From Chitinophagaceae bacterium (GTDB lineage Bacteria > Bacteroidota > Bacteroidia > Chitinophagales > Chitinophagaceae): a stretch of 64,000 nucleotides of DNA. The stretch lies in NCBI GenBank assembly GCA_016715365.1, contig JADKAM010000001.1, positions 62,001 through 126,000 on the forward strand, read 5' to 3'. Below the pieces are notes generated by a model. The model was not told the origin of the DNA, searched no databases, and was given only the letters and a program-made list of their open reading frames with translations. The position numbers were made by a program, and so were the translations under genes. Below are positions 1 to 9,564 of this stretch, one piece after another. Positions within the stretch are counted from its first letter, which is position 1. Each line of letters begins with the position of its first letter.

Positions 1-773
1 AATATAATTTTACCATCACTGTTTTTTTGCTGAAATTTTTTAAGATGAATAAACCTGCCGGGCGCATTGTATTCCACATCAGTAAATGTGGCCTGGTTCT
101 TATCGCCTTTAATGTAAACCTCTTTTACTTTGGCAACCACATCTTTAATAAAATAGCTGATGATATTCTGAAAATCCCTTGTACTGTCTATTCTGAATTT
201 TTTTAAGAGCACATTGATACTCCTCAGGGCAGTATTGGGTTCCCCGGTTTTATCCGCAAAATTCAAAAAACCATTTTCGATGATGATCTCTTTTGCATGA
301 ATGCTTTTGAATTTGCCCAGCAGCTTTTCATAAATAGCCAGGCTGTCGTTATTGTTCAGTTTCTTTTTTTCTTTTTTGCCCGAACTGATAATATACACAA
401 CCGGGTGCTTAATATAAATGGAATTTGCTTCAATGGTTGTATTGCCCATAAGCCCCGAAATATTTGCTCCTCTTATAGAAACCTCATCTACCTGTATATT
501 GTAAATGGTGGCCGAAGAAGCCGTATCAAATTGCAGCAGCTGCTTTTGCAATGAATCTGATTGAAGCCGTACATTATAGAAGGAAGCATTGCCATTTATT
601 TCATCAATAAATGAACTGTCGTAGTGGATAAAATATAAACTATCGGTTCCTTTGCTGATGGCATTCTCGATAGAATTTTTAACAATCCCTTTTTTGTATT
701 GCTGCCAATAAATGTATCCGCCAATAAGCGCCAGTACAATAACGAGTAAAGATATTTTTATGAATTTTTTCAA
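1..773 (-). CDS. AsmA-like membrane-anchored protein (3' end outside window)
   Basis: Hand translation of the minus strand gives one open frame from a TTG at 773 to the window edge (257 codons, no stop). It begins LKKFIKISLLVIVLALIGG, a basic N-terminus followed by one hydrophobic segment of about 17 residues, as in a signal anchor. The rest is beta-rich text (for example IRGANISGLMGNTTIEANSI) resembling the repeated strands of AsmA/TamB-type bridge proteins. It lies 19 bp after the stop of the TamL gene, so it is probably third in the tamB-tamL operon. No ATG is available near the operon junction, so TTG is chosen, with moderate confidence. The AsmA-like assignment is inference from architecture and context, and the missing C-terminus could change it. 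Confidence 0.6.
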   Translation of the reverse strand, partial: MKKFIKISLLVIVLALIGGYIYWQQYKKGIVKNSIENAISKGTDSLYFIHYDSSFIDEINGNASFYNVRLQSDSLQKQLLQFDTASSATIYNIQVDEVSIRGANISGLMGNTTIEANSIYIKHPVVYIISSGKKEKKKLNNNDSLAIYEKLLGKFKSIHAKEIIIENGFLNFADKTGEPNTALRSINVLLKKFRIDSTRDFQNIISYFIKDVVAKVKEVYIKGDKNQATFTDVEYNAPGRFIHLKKFQQKNSDGKII

Positions 774-792
774 ATTGTTTTTATTAATGTAT

Positions 793-3081
793 TTAAAAAG
801 GGAGGCCCAGTGCAATATTTAAAATAAGGTTTTCTCTTCTCCAGGCCCCGCTGCCAAAATCAATCTGCTTAAATACCCATCGCTGGCCATCGGGCAAATA
901 AGGCTTTCGTAATGGTATGCCCAGGTCTACCCTTATTATCAAAACATTCACATCGTACCGTAAGCCAATCCCCGTGGCAACAGCCTGTTCTTTATACCAG
1001 TTTTTACTAAGTTTTCCCGATGGGCCAAAAAGCAACGTGTCTTTTGTCCAGATATTTCCTGCATCTACAAACACGGCAGTGCTGAGGCTTTTTGTAATAG
1101 GCACTCTAATTTCCGTATTGAATAAAAATTTATAATCGCCGCCAATGATCTGAAAAAAGCGCTGATCATCTGCTGATGGTTTATGAGTTCCGGGCCCTAA
1201 ATTACGCACCCTGAAACCACGTATGGAACTGGAGCCGCCAATAATATATTGCTTTGCAAAAGGCAATAAAGCAGAGTTGCTGTAGGGAAGCCCGATACCC
1301 ACCTGCAAACGGTTTGCCCAATCCCATTTATTGGATAAAGCACGTGTATAATGAAGATCAAAGTCTGTTTTTACATACTGTGCAAATGGTGTATTGAAAA
1401 TTGTTTTTTGCCGGTAACGCTTAGCCCCGGTTATTAAACCTGCAAGATTACCAGACAGATCTATACTTGCATTGAAATAGAATTTATTTTTTCGCCTGCC
1501 CTGTGCATTATTATAGGTATAAGAAAAATAACTTCCAAGAATCGCTTCGGAATATACATTGAGTAAAATAGCAGGTGTAACCACAGCTTGCTTATAAAAA
1601 CTATCTGTTATGCTGCTTGCATTTAAATAACTTATTGAAAGGGGAGCCAGGGTATATTCAGTTCGGATATTTTTTTTCCACGTAAAATCATACTGCAGGC
1701 GAAATAAATTTTTGGTGTAGAGTAATTGTTTACGGTACAATTCATATCCCAACAATAAATTGGTATTGGGTGGATAGAAATTATTTTCCTTAATCCGCAA
1801 AAAAGGAACAGCATAGCGTGGAAACCTGATACTTGCTTCCCCACCTATGCGGTAACTGTTGTTGTTGCGCAGCGAATCAGCAATAGAAACTTCGAAACCT
1901 GTATAAGCTTTTATAGTAAGTAATTCGGCTCCTTTAAAAAGATTCCGGTTCTTCCAGTTCGCACTCAATTGTGCTCCCAATGAATTGTTTTCTTTTGTAA
2001 AAGCATTTACCTCGCCCTGGAAAGATTTCTTTTTCGCCGGCGTAAGATAATAATACACATTCAGCCTGTAGATGTCGCCTGAATCAACTACCGGATCAAA
2101 ACGGTTCTTTACAAATTTAAAAGCACCCAGGTTTATGAAACGGTTTAACGTTGAATTCTGAGAGCGGCTGTTGTATAAGCGGCCAGGCCTGTAAGTGATA
2201 GTTCGTGCAAAAAGCCGTGGCTTAAATTTTTTTGCAGAATCTTTGATGTGCAATCCATCATACTTTATGGCTCCCAGAATATTTGTATCCAGTTGTGTTG
2301 AGACAAGTGAATAATTGGGATACACTACGATTTTATTGATCTTATATGGATGCATTGCGGCATCGGGCGTGGTTTTCTTTACATTTAAATAAAGATCTAT
2401 CTGCCTGTTTCCAATTGTGCTGTCGGCATAAGCCATCAGGTAATCAGGACTAAAATAATAATACCCTTTTGTTTTAAGATACAGGTCAAGCTGGTCTCTT
2501 TCACTACTGATATTACTCAAACTGTATGGTTGGCCAACTTTTAGTATGCCTCTTTTCTGTCTTGCTTCCAACAGTTTTAAAAGAGCCGTGCTGTCGCTTA
2601 CCCAGGTAATACTTTTAAGATGATATTGTGGCTGAACCTGTACTGTATAAATGGCTTCAGTAAAATAACTTATGTTTACCGTATCGCCCTGCACTGTTGT
2701 ATGAAAGTACCCCGTATTCTCCATAAAAGACTGCATGTTCTCTGCAGTAACCACCGCATTTACCTTACTGCTGAGTACAGGCGCTTCACCCAGCTTTTTT
2801 CTGAGAAAAGGTTTTAACCCTCTTTCGTTTTTTGATTCGCCTATCACATACCACCACCACACTTTATAAGGTTGGCCAAGTAAAAATTTATTTCGTCTCG
2901 GACTTACAGCCTGTTTTAAATGTTTCTTTAATTGTTTGTTTGTTTGTTTTACTTCAGGATTTTTTTGAACAACAATAGTTGAACCTTTGTAAAGCTTTTC
3001 GCCCGGGGGCAAAAAACGCCTGACACTGCAGGAAGATGCAGCCACTAATAAAACCATTGCTATAAAATACGTTCCTTTCAT
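793..3081 (-). CDS. tamL: Translocation and assembly module lipoprotein TamL (Omp85/BamA-TamA family)
   Basis: 762 residues. The N-terminus MKGTYFIAMVLLVAASSC is a lipoprotein-type signal with Cys18 as probable acylation site. The next residues, SVRRFLPPGEKLYKGS, match the usual start of the Bacteroidota lipoprotein version of TamA. POTRA-like segments occupy roughly residues 130-330. The C-terminal half is an Omp85 surface-antigen barrel with the conserved IIGGSSSIRGFRVR segment and a barrel-closing end ILNIALGLPF. Known role: with TamB it helps insert outer-membrane proteins or maintain outer-membrane homeostasis. It starts 14 bp after the tamB stop, so the two are almost surely co-transcribed. 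The family assignment is strong; the precise client set is unknown. Confidence 0.9.
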   Translation of the reverse strand: MKGTYFIAMVLLVAASSCSVRRFLPPGEKLYKGSTIVVQKNPEVKQTNKQLKKHLKQAVSPRRNKFLLGQPYKVWWWYVIGESKNERGLKPFLRKKLGEAPVLSSKVNAVVTAENMQSFMENTGYFHTTVQGDTVNISYFTEAIYTVQVQPQYHLKSITWVSDSTALLKLLEARQKRGILKVGQPYSLSNISSERDQLDLYLKTKGYYYFSPDYLMAYADSTIGNRQIDLYLNVKKTTPDAAMHPYKINKIVVYPNYSLVSTQLDTNILGAIKYDGLHIKDSAKKFKPRLFARTITYRPGRLYNSRSQNSTLNRFINLGAFKFVKNRFDPVVDSGDIYRLNVYYYLTPAKKKSFQGEVNAFTKENNSLGAQLSANWKNRNLFKGAELLTIKAYTGFEVSIADSLRNNNSYRIGGEASIRFPRYAVPFLRIKENNFYPPNTNLLLGYELYRKQLLYTKNLFRLQYDFTWKKNIRTEYTLAPLSISYLNASSITDSFYKQAVVTPAILLNVYSEAILGSYFSYTYNNAQGRRKNKFYFNASIDLSGNLAGLITGAKRYRQKTIFNTPFAQYVKTDFDLHYTRALSNKWDWANRLQVGIGLPYSNSALLPFAKQYIIGGSSSIRGFRVRNLGPGTHKPSADDQRFFQIIGGDYKFLFNTEIRVPITKSLSTAVFVDAGNIWTKDTLLFGPSGKLSKNWYKEQAVATGIGLRYDVNVLIIRVDLGIPLRKPYLPDGQRWVFKQIDFGSGAWRRENLILNIALGLPF

Positions 3082-3095
3082 TGTTTGTAATTCAC

Positions 3096-6000
3096 CTATT
3101 TTTTCCTGTTTCTTTTAAAGAGTTCGTTGAATTTATCATAGTCCATGGTTACCACAAATCCTAAACCTGTTTCTACCACGTAGCCATCCAGCACCACTTC
3201 AAACTGATTTTTTCGATAAGCCTTCAATAAATATTTGCCGTCTTTTGTAAGTTTATATCCAATGGTAACATCCGGAATAAAACTGCTGTTTGCTTTGGAT
3301 GCAGCATCCTGACCCTGTATGCCGAAATTTTTTCCAAGGCTTACAGTTAAACGGTCATCCAGGAATGTTTTACTTAATGCTACATTCAGATCGGTACGTT
3401 GCTCGTTTCCGCCATTATTAAAGTCACGGTAAGTATTCAGATTTAGGTCTATATCCACACCTTTTAATAAGTTACCTGCAATTTCATTTAATGCCGATGA
3501 CAGGAACCGGCTTACACTCTGGCGGGCAAGGTCACTGAAATTATCACCATTGCCTTTAAAGAAATCACTGCTTTGCTCGCCTACAAAACGGCCCATCAGC
3601 AACAAAGAAAAAACCTGTTTGTTGGTTGCAGATTCATCGCCTCTTATCTGCGCCAGTTTGCTTTCAATCGTTGTTCTCAGGTCGCTGTTTATAACTGAAT
3701 TTTCTTCGGGTAGTTGAATATCAAATTTTATAGTGGGCTTACTTAGAGCGCCGGTTAAATAAAGCACTACTTTAAAAGGAATTTTTTGATTAAAGGAATT
3801 GGCAAGCACCGGATCAACAGTACCTACTTCGTTACCCAACAGATCCCGGGAAGATGTATTAACTGTATAAGAAGCTGTAATATCCATCCGTGCATTCATG
3901 GGTTCGCCAGCGAACATGATGGTGCTTCCTTTTTCAAGCATAAACTTACGCCGCAGAAACTGGTAGCTAAAAAGGTAATGCCCGTTATTGAGTTCATAAT
4001 TTCCTGCAAGAATGATACGGCCGCCGGGGCCCACACCTGCATTCAGGTTAGCATCGCCCTGCACATTTATTTCATCGCCTGTTACGGGATCAATAATAAT
4101 CGTTAAAGAAGCTTCTTTTTTTATTTCAATATTGAGGTTGTAATTGAGGTACTGTGCGAAATTTGATTTTACTTCTTTTTCTTCAACAAAAGCTATCACC
4201 GGCGGATTGATATCAAATGTATCCCGGTCAATAAAACGTACAATTGTTTTTCCATCATCTTTGCCATAACTCTTTTCCGGAATGATAATGGTGATTTTAC
4301 TTTTATCCTTTACAGCAATATCGCCTTCAATATTTGGAGAGACAGTATTACCGGTAACTTTTACATCCACATCAACAATACCCAATCCATAAAACTCGCT
4401 GTTAATAGCCTTGGGTGCATTCAGTATTATAAAGTCCTTTGTATTAATGGCCAGGTTTATATCGTAGGTTTTTATTTTGTTAGCAGAAACGGTGCCATCA
4501 ATTTTAAGCTGGTGATCAAGCGTATCCTGTATAATAAAATTATTGAAGGTTACGGCGGGGTAATCAAATACAATTTTCTGTTTGTTTATTTTAAATGCAG
4601 TCCCTAATTGCGTAAGGGTAAACTTTGTTGTGTCGAAATTCAAAGCGCCTTTCCATTGCGGGTCTGCAAATTTTCCGCTTATGGTAATATTGCCATACAT
4701 GTTGCCGGTTGCATTTTTCAATTGCCCCTTTGTAAAACCCTGCAGGGTTGCCATGCTCAGTTTTTTAATGTCGGCCATGGCATCAAATTGCTGCAGTTCG
4801 TTGTTCAGGTAATAATTTCCTTTTGCAGTAATATCATTTCCATTACCGGTTAAAGCAACAGTTGCTGATACATTATTTTCAGATTGCTTATTTGCAGATG
4901 CCGTCAATGTACCCAAAGGTTGTTCCATAACCGCCAGGTTGGTAACACTAAGATTGCCGGTAAATGCAGGCAGTTTTTTATTAAGTTCGCTCACTTCCAT
5001 TTTTGCATCCATTACACCTGAAACAAAAACAGTATCATTGTTAAGAATAGAACTGACACTTTTTAAATTGAAATTATCAATGAGAATATCAATAGGACTG
5101 TTCACAATTTCCTGGCGGCTGTTGATGGAAATTTTTGAGGTATCGCTTGTTACTATAAAATTATGAATGATCAATCCCTGTGGTGAATAGCTGATGTAAT
5201 TATCCGAAGCCACATTCCATCTTTCATAATTAAGCAGTAAACTGTCTTTTAATGTGAAAGAATAGTTTTTATCTTTTACGTACAAAGATGCTTTCAATCC
5301 AAACCAGTCTTTTGCTTTATTGTCCTGTGTCAGGGCATTTATCATGATGCTGTCGTTTGCAGCACTGCCATTTAACCGGGTGGCATAAAAAATATTGGAT
5401 GCAGTATTCAGTGTATCAAATTTTACGTCATAATTGATGCGCTCATTTTTAGACGCAACATCAATACTGCCATTCCTTATCCTAATATCCTGGTAAGCCA
5501 GGTATGGAACAGCAGCATGCAGGCTTAAAGCACTATCTGTATTTGCAGATGCAAAACTTCCATTAAAATTTATATCGTTGTAATCTTTTAATCCGGGAAT
5601 AATACCAATGAGCAAAGGGTCTTTTTTTACAGTACCTGCAAATACCATCTGCTGATCAGGAATATTTTTAGCAGATACCGAATCGGATATTTTATAGTAA
5701 TGATTCACATACTGCACCATAGCATCTCCCACTTTATCATAATCAAAAGCACCGCTTACCTGCAGGTTGGCAAAGGGCGCATAAAAATTTATACTGTCTT
5801 TACCATTGGCTGATGTGGCAATTAATGAAACACTGTCAAGTTTGTAAAAACCATTATCCACCTGTAACCTAATGGAATCAATAATGGTATTAATATCCAG
5901 GCTGCGTGGCTGCAGGCTACTGGCTTTTATATTTGCTGTAAAAGAAAAATTCAACGTGTCTTTATACAGGTTAAGTGGTTGCAACCTTGCAGTATCAATT

Positions 6001-8333
6001 CTTACTAAACCATTTACCGAAGGATATCCGTTCTGTACATTGGCTTTTATATCGTATTGCAATTTCAGGTTAGGGTCATCAACCGTTCCTTTACTATCTA
6101 TGAGCCCTGCATTTAATTTTGCAGCTATCTCCGCATTTTGATAATTATATTTATTGTATTGTATTTGTTTTACAGAAGCTGTTATATCCGACCGCATGGT
6201 CTTATAATTAAAGCCCGTTCCTTTTGCTATGAATGTTCCAGTAACTTTACCAAGAATGCTGTCCTGGCTTATCAGCTTACCTAATTCATAGTTGAATGTT
6301 TTAATAACCAGATCGTAGGTTGCATTTTCCTTATCCTTCGCATTTTTAATAAAGCCTTTTACAGTTACCAGCCCATAACTCCCGCCTAATTGCAGATCGG
6401 CAACCAGGTCGTCAATAGTACCTTTTAATGTTCCTCTTACATAATTTTTTTCGGGTAAATTAATTTCGGGTGGTAATGTGCCCGGCGGTATCAGGCCCAT
6501 GATAAAGCTTTTATCGAAACTGCTTTCCCTCAGCAGGAAATCATACTTTAAATTTCTTGAGTCAGTCAGATTTTTCAATGAAAATTTACCATTAAATGAC
6601 ATACCTTTTCCACTGGCGATGATATCTGAAACCAAATCATTTTTATTGCCGGTAACACGGCCTCTCAGGTTTATAATATCTGGCAGGCTGGCCAGCGATT
6701 CCTGGTTATCCTTCGGCACAAATTTTAAAATATCTGTTTTTCTAAAACTGCTTTGGTCAATGTACAGGTCGTAATAAAATGTAGAGGCATTGGTAAGATT
6801 ATAAAGTGTGCCATGCGCTCTTACGCTGGTACCAGAAAGCGCTGCCAGTTGCAGGTATGGTAAATATAGCTGCGCCAGGTTGCCACGCAGCTCTGTATTA
6901 AAAACCACTTTGTTGTTTGCAAATTGCTCAGGCGGAAAAGCTTTTTTTAATGTAGGAACCAAAAGGTACAAATCATTAAAAGCAATGGTTGAATTTTTAA
7001 GTGTGGCAGCTATTAAACTATTGCGGGGATATTTGGTAATGCCGGCAGCACTGTCGAATTTTATTTCTATAAAATTCTGCAACAGGCTCTCCCCTGTCTT
7101 TACATACAATTCGCCGGCAGATAGAATAGAATCTGTCATCAAAAACTTTACATGCACGGTATCCAGGGCAAAGCCGCTGGTATCTTTAAATGTAAGTTGC
7201 TTTACATGTGCTTCTGTTCTTTTTGCTGCATAAGTAAATGACGAAATATCTGCCCCCAGGTTTTTAATATTGAAATGCCTGAAATCAAAACCTTCGGTTT
7301 GTAAAAGATTGTTATCATTAAAAATGATATGATTGTTGCTGAGCGAAATTTGTTTTGCAATGATCTGCCAGGGCATTGGAGTAACATCAGTAACTATTTG
7401 CTTTACCGCAGCACCGGTTATTTTTTTAGGATTTGTAAATTGAATGAAGGAACTATCCAGCAACATTTCATCTGCAGTTGCAATAGATTCAGAGAAATTA
7501 AAGAGCGCTTTTCCCAATGCCAGGTGTGTTACTTTATTGCCATAATACATACCCGAGATCGAATTTTGGATGGAAACATTTGCATCTCTGATATTAAAAT
7601 GAGTGGCTGTAATATTCAACCCATAGCCGGGTTCGCTGATCTTATCTTCAGGAACCGGCAGGTAGGGTTTTATAATTTTTTCTTTGTAAGTACGCATAAA
7701 GAAACTTACACCCGATGCCGCCAGATCATCAATGCCAAAATTCACCCGGTCTGGTTGAAACTTATTCAATGTAGCTTCCAGGTTTTCAATACCGGCGTCA
7801 AAATCGCTGCCGCCATTTTTATCTTTGAATCTTAATATAACATGATTTAACAGGAGCCTGCCTACATTAAATTTTAAGGCAGTTGTGTCTTTCGCTTTGG
7901 TTGTTGAAGTTTTAGGCCCTGCAAAAGCATCAATAATAAACTGGTAATTGAATACAGCCTCTTTTTCTGCCCGGTTCACATTCAGGAAAATGTTTTGCAA
8001 AGCAAGTCTCTGTATTTCGGTACTACCCCAGATCAGTTTCAGCATACTGATATCGGCAGCTATCTTTTCTCCAAAAATTAAAGTGTCTTTTTTTTGATCT
8101 TCAACGTAGATATTATTTATTTCAATCGAATTAGGCAGGCTGTAATTAATTGAGCCGATTGAAACTTTCGTTTTTAATTTACCCTGCAGGTAAGATTGCA
8201 CTTTATTTTTTACCAGCCGTTTTCCCGCAGGCATATTAATGAAAATAAAAAAAAGGCAAAGCAGTACAATCACACATACAAGTATGTATAACAGTATCTT
8301 TCCTGTTTTTTTTATTATTCTTTTATTCGACAT
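3096..8333 (-). CDS. tamB: Translocation/assembly module protein TamB (DUF490 C-terminal domain)
   Basis: 1745 residues. A single signal anchor (about residues 10-32, ILLYILVCVIVLLCLFFIF) precedes a very long beta-rich body made of repeating strands, the expected groove-shaped periplasmic bridge. The C-terminal 400 residues carry the TamB/DUF490 signature, including NYELNNGHYLFSYQFLRRKF and SKPTIKFDIQLP, and end near the outer-membrane interaction region. TamB spans the periplasm from inner membrane to the TamA/TamL barrel and is implicated in outer-membrane protein assembly and phospholipid transport. It is first in a minus-strand operon with tamL and the AsmA-like gene. The start ATG at 8333 directly precedes the basic anchor and is well supported. 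Confidence 0.9.
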   Translation of the reverse strand: MSNKRIIKKTGKILLYILVCVIVLLCLFFIFINMPAGKRLVKNKVQSYLQGKLKTKVSIGSINYSLPNSIEINNIYVEDQKKDTLIFGEKIAADISMLKLIWGSTEIQRLALQNIFLNVNRAEKEAVFNYQFIIDAFAGPKTSTTKAKDTTALKFNVGRLLLNHVILRFKDKNGGSDFDAGIENLEATLNKFQPDRVNFGIDDLAASGVSFFMRTYKEKIIKPYLPVPEDKISEPGYGLNITATHFNIRDANVSIQNSISGMYYGNKVTHLALGKALFNFSESIATADEMLLDSSFIQFTNPKKITGAAVKQIVTDVTPMPWQIIAKQISLSNNHIIFNDNNLLQTEGFDFRHFNIKNLGADISSFTYAAKRTEAHVKQLTFKDTSGFALDTVHVKFLMTDSILSAGELYVKTGESLLQNFIEIKFDSAAGITKYPRNSLIAATLKNSTIAFNDLYLLVPTLKKAFPPEQFANNKVVFNTELRGNLAQLYLPYLQLAALSGTSVRAHGTLYNLTNASTFYYDLYIDQSSFRKTDILKFVPKDNQESLASLPDIINLRGRVTGNKNDLVSDIIASGKGMSFNGKFSLKNLTDSRNLKYDFLLRESSFDKSFIMGLIPPGTLPPEINLPEKNYVRGTLKGTIDDLVADLQLGGSYGLVTVKGFIKNAKDKENATYDLVIKTFNYELGKLISQDSILGKVTGTFIAKGTGFNYKTMRSDITASVKQIQYNKYNYQNAEIAAKLNAGLIDSKGTVDDPNLKLQYDIKANVQNGYPSVNGLVRIDTARLQPLNLYKDTLNFSFTANIKASSLQPRSLDINTIIDSIRLQVDNGFYKLDSVSLIATSANGKDSINFYAPFANLQVSGAFDYDKVGDAMVQYVNHYYKISDSVSAKNIPDQQMVFAGTVKKDPLLIGIIPGLKDYNDINFNGSFASANTDSALSLHAAVPYLAYQDIRIRNGSIDVASKNERINYDVKFDTLNTASNIFYATRLNGSAANDSIMINALTQDNKAKDWFGLKASLYVKDKNYSFTLKDSLLLNYERWNVASDNYISYSPQGLIIHNFIVTSDTSKISINSRQEIVNSPIDILIDNFNLKSVSSILNNDTVFVSGVMDAKMEVSELNKKLPAFTGNLSVTNLAVMEQPLGTLTASANKQSENNVSATVALTGNGNDITAKGNYYLNNELQQFDAMADIKKLSMATLQGFTKGQLKNATGNMYGNITISGKFADPQWKGALNFDTTKFTLTQLGTAFKINKQKIVFDYPAVTFNNFIIQDTLDHQLKIDGTVSANKIKTYDINLAINTKDFIILNAPKAINSEFYGLGIVDVDVKVTGNTVSPNIEGDIAVKDKSKITIIIPEKSYGKDDGKTIVRFIDRDTFDINPPVIAFVEEKEVKSNFAQYLNYNLNIEIKKEASLTIIIDPVTGDEINVQGDANLNAGVGPGGRIILAGNYELNNGHYLFSYQFLRRKFMLEKGSTIMFAGEPMNARMDITASYTVNTSSRDLLGNEVGTVDPVLANSFNQKIPFKVVLYLTGALSKPTIKFDIQLPEENSVINSDLRTTIESKLAQIRGDESATNKQVFSLLLMGRFVGEQSSDFFKGNGDNFSDLARQSVSRFLSSALNEIAGNLLKGVDIDLNLNTYRDFNNGGNEQRTDLNVALSKTFLDDRLTVSLGKNFGIQGQDAASKANSSFIPDVTIGYKLTKDGKYLLKAYRKNQFEVVLDGYVVETGLGFVVTMDYDKFNELFKRNRKK

Positions 8334-8464
8334 TTCTAAACCCTGCTCAGGTAATAATTTTACTGAAACAGGTTATTTTATGCTTCTTTGGATTTGGGCA
8401 ATAAAAAACTATTGTGTCGGATTTTTACACAACCTGATCATTATGCAGCGATAAACAGAGTTTG

Positions 8465-8653
8465 TTAACTACCGTAAACTTTTTTCGATTTTTTGCTGTT
8501 TGCGCCAGCCAGTTTTTTTTCTGTTGTTGTTACAGGAGTAATGCTTTTTTTATCGGCAGGAAGATGTGGGAAGCCCGGAAAATCCTGGTCAATATGCGGA
8601 TCTGGATTTTGCTGAATCTCTTCTTTTTTCATCGGACTTGGCTTTACACCCAT
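8465..8653 (-). CDS. Small Pro/Lys-rich protein of unknown function
   Basis: 62 residues (or 55 from the second ATG at 8632, MKKEEIQQ). No membrane segment or signal peptide. The sequence is polar, with a proline-rich core DPHIDQDFPGFPHLP and a Lys/Thr/Ser-rich tail ending KKSKKVYGS. It looks like a real gene rather than a shadow because no other credible frame covers the region and the core motif has a composed, non-random look. I recall similar short DPHIDQDFPGFPH-type proteins in Chitinophagaceae but cannot verify this here. No function can be assigned. Confidence 0.5.
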   Translation of the reverse strand: MGVKPSPMKKEEIQQNPDPHIDQDFPGFPHLPADKKSITPVTTTEKKLAGANSKKSKKVYGS

Positions 8654-8932
8654 ACATTGCTATTTAGTGTTTAAATTTTTATTTACGGCTTAATCCCCTG
8701 GCAAGTTTTCCAGTCCAAAGGTCAGCACATTTTAAGGGCTGAATGTTATAGAACTTTATAAAGTAGTTACATGATTCACACATTTTCATGCTGAACAACT
8801 TGAAATTTACGCTGTGTTTAATGGGTTACTAGCAACTATGAATGAATTGTGTAAATTTTTTTCCGTGCAAACAACAGCAGGTTGGCATAGCATTTGACAT
8901 TTTTAAAACACAACCATCTAAACCTATTTACC

Positions 8933-9418
8933 ATGCAATACCTTCACCAAGACAGGAACCTGGATTTTTTAAAGGAAAAAATTAAAGACATTAAAATTGC
9001 CCTTTTTAAAACAGAACTTAATCCTGCATTGCAGTTGCCCAACAATATTATACAAACATTAAAAGTGGAAGATGATGGAACAGTCTGGTTCTTCACATCC
9101 TGCAATGGTAAGCAAGTTGAAAATATCGACAGTTCGTTTTATGCATACCTGAGTTATCAAAAAAAAGGGAGTGGTTGCCGCCTTCATCTTAGCGGGAAGG
9201 CCTGCCTTGTTAAAAACGATAATGATGGTCTTTTTTCTATGTGCAATTATGCAAAAGGAAGTTATGGCAAACTTGTTTTAGTAAAAATGAAAATAATGCA
9301 GGCTGAGTTTTCTGAAAATAAAATACCCGAAACCAATTCCTGGACAGAAAAACTTAAGCTTAGTTTCAGCCATTTATTTTTGCACCCGGCGCACAGAACA
9401 TATAATTTCTCAGAGTAA
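8933..9418 (+). CDS. Pyridoxamine 5'-phosphate oxidase-like FMN-binding split-barrel protein (general stress protein 26 type)
   Basis: 161 residues from the ATG at 8933; an upstream in-frame start at 8894 would add 13 residues without homology and is rejected. The pattern LKVEDDGTVWFFTSCNGKQ, then a Tyr-rich strand and RLHLSGKACLVKN, matches the FMN-binding split-barrel fold of the general stress protein 26/PNPOx-like family. This family binds flavin and is often stress induced; the substrate is usually unknown. The gene stands alone and is followed by a clear terminator at about 9476-9503. Family assignment is fairly secure; catalytic activity is not implied. Confidence 0.7.
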   Translation: MQYLHQDRNLDFLKEKIKDIKIALFKTELNPALQLPNNIIQTLKVEDDGTVWFFTSCNGKQVENIDSSFYAYLSYQKKGSGCRLHLSGKACLVKNDNDGLFSMCNYAKGSYGKLVLVKMKIMQAEFSENKIPETNSWTEKLKLSFSHLFLHPAHRTYNFSE

Positions 9419-9475
9419 ACCGATATATATAATTTACAGAATCACCAGGCGAATTGAATGTGGACTAAAAGCAAT

Positions 9476-9505
9476 AAAAAGACTGTTTATAAGCAGTCTT
9501 TTTTT
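9476..9505 (+). terminator. Rho-independent terminator after the split-barrel gene
   Basis: AAAAAGACTG (9476-9485) pairs with CAGTCTTTTT (9494-9503) around an 8-nt loop and runs into a T tract. It ends the transcript of the PNPOx-like gene 57 bp after its stop codon. Confidence 0.75.
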
Positions 9506-9564
9506 ATACCTGATTTCTATAAATCAATACAAATTGATTAACTTGTTACAGCAATTTCTGTTAC

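Noticed and set aside
8654..8932. Another small gene upstream of the split-barrel protein
   Set aside because: No open frame with plausible composition; looks like a regulatory AT-rich spacer without clear motifs.
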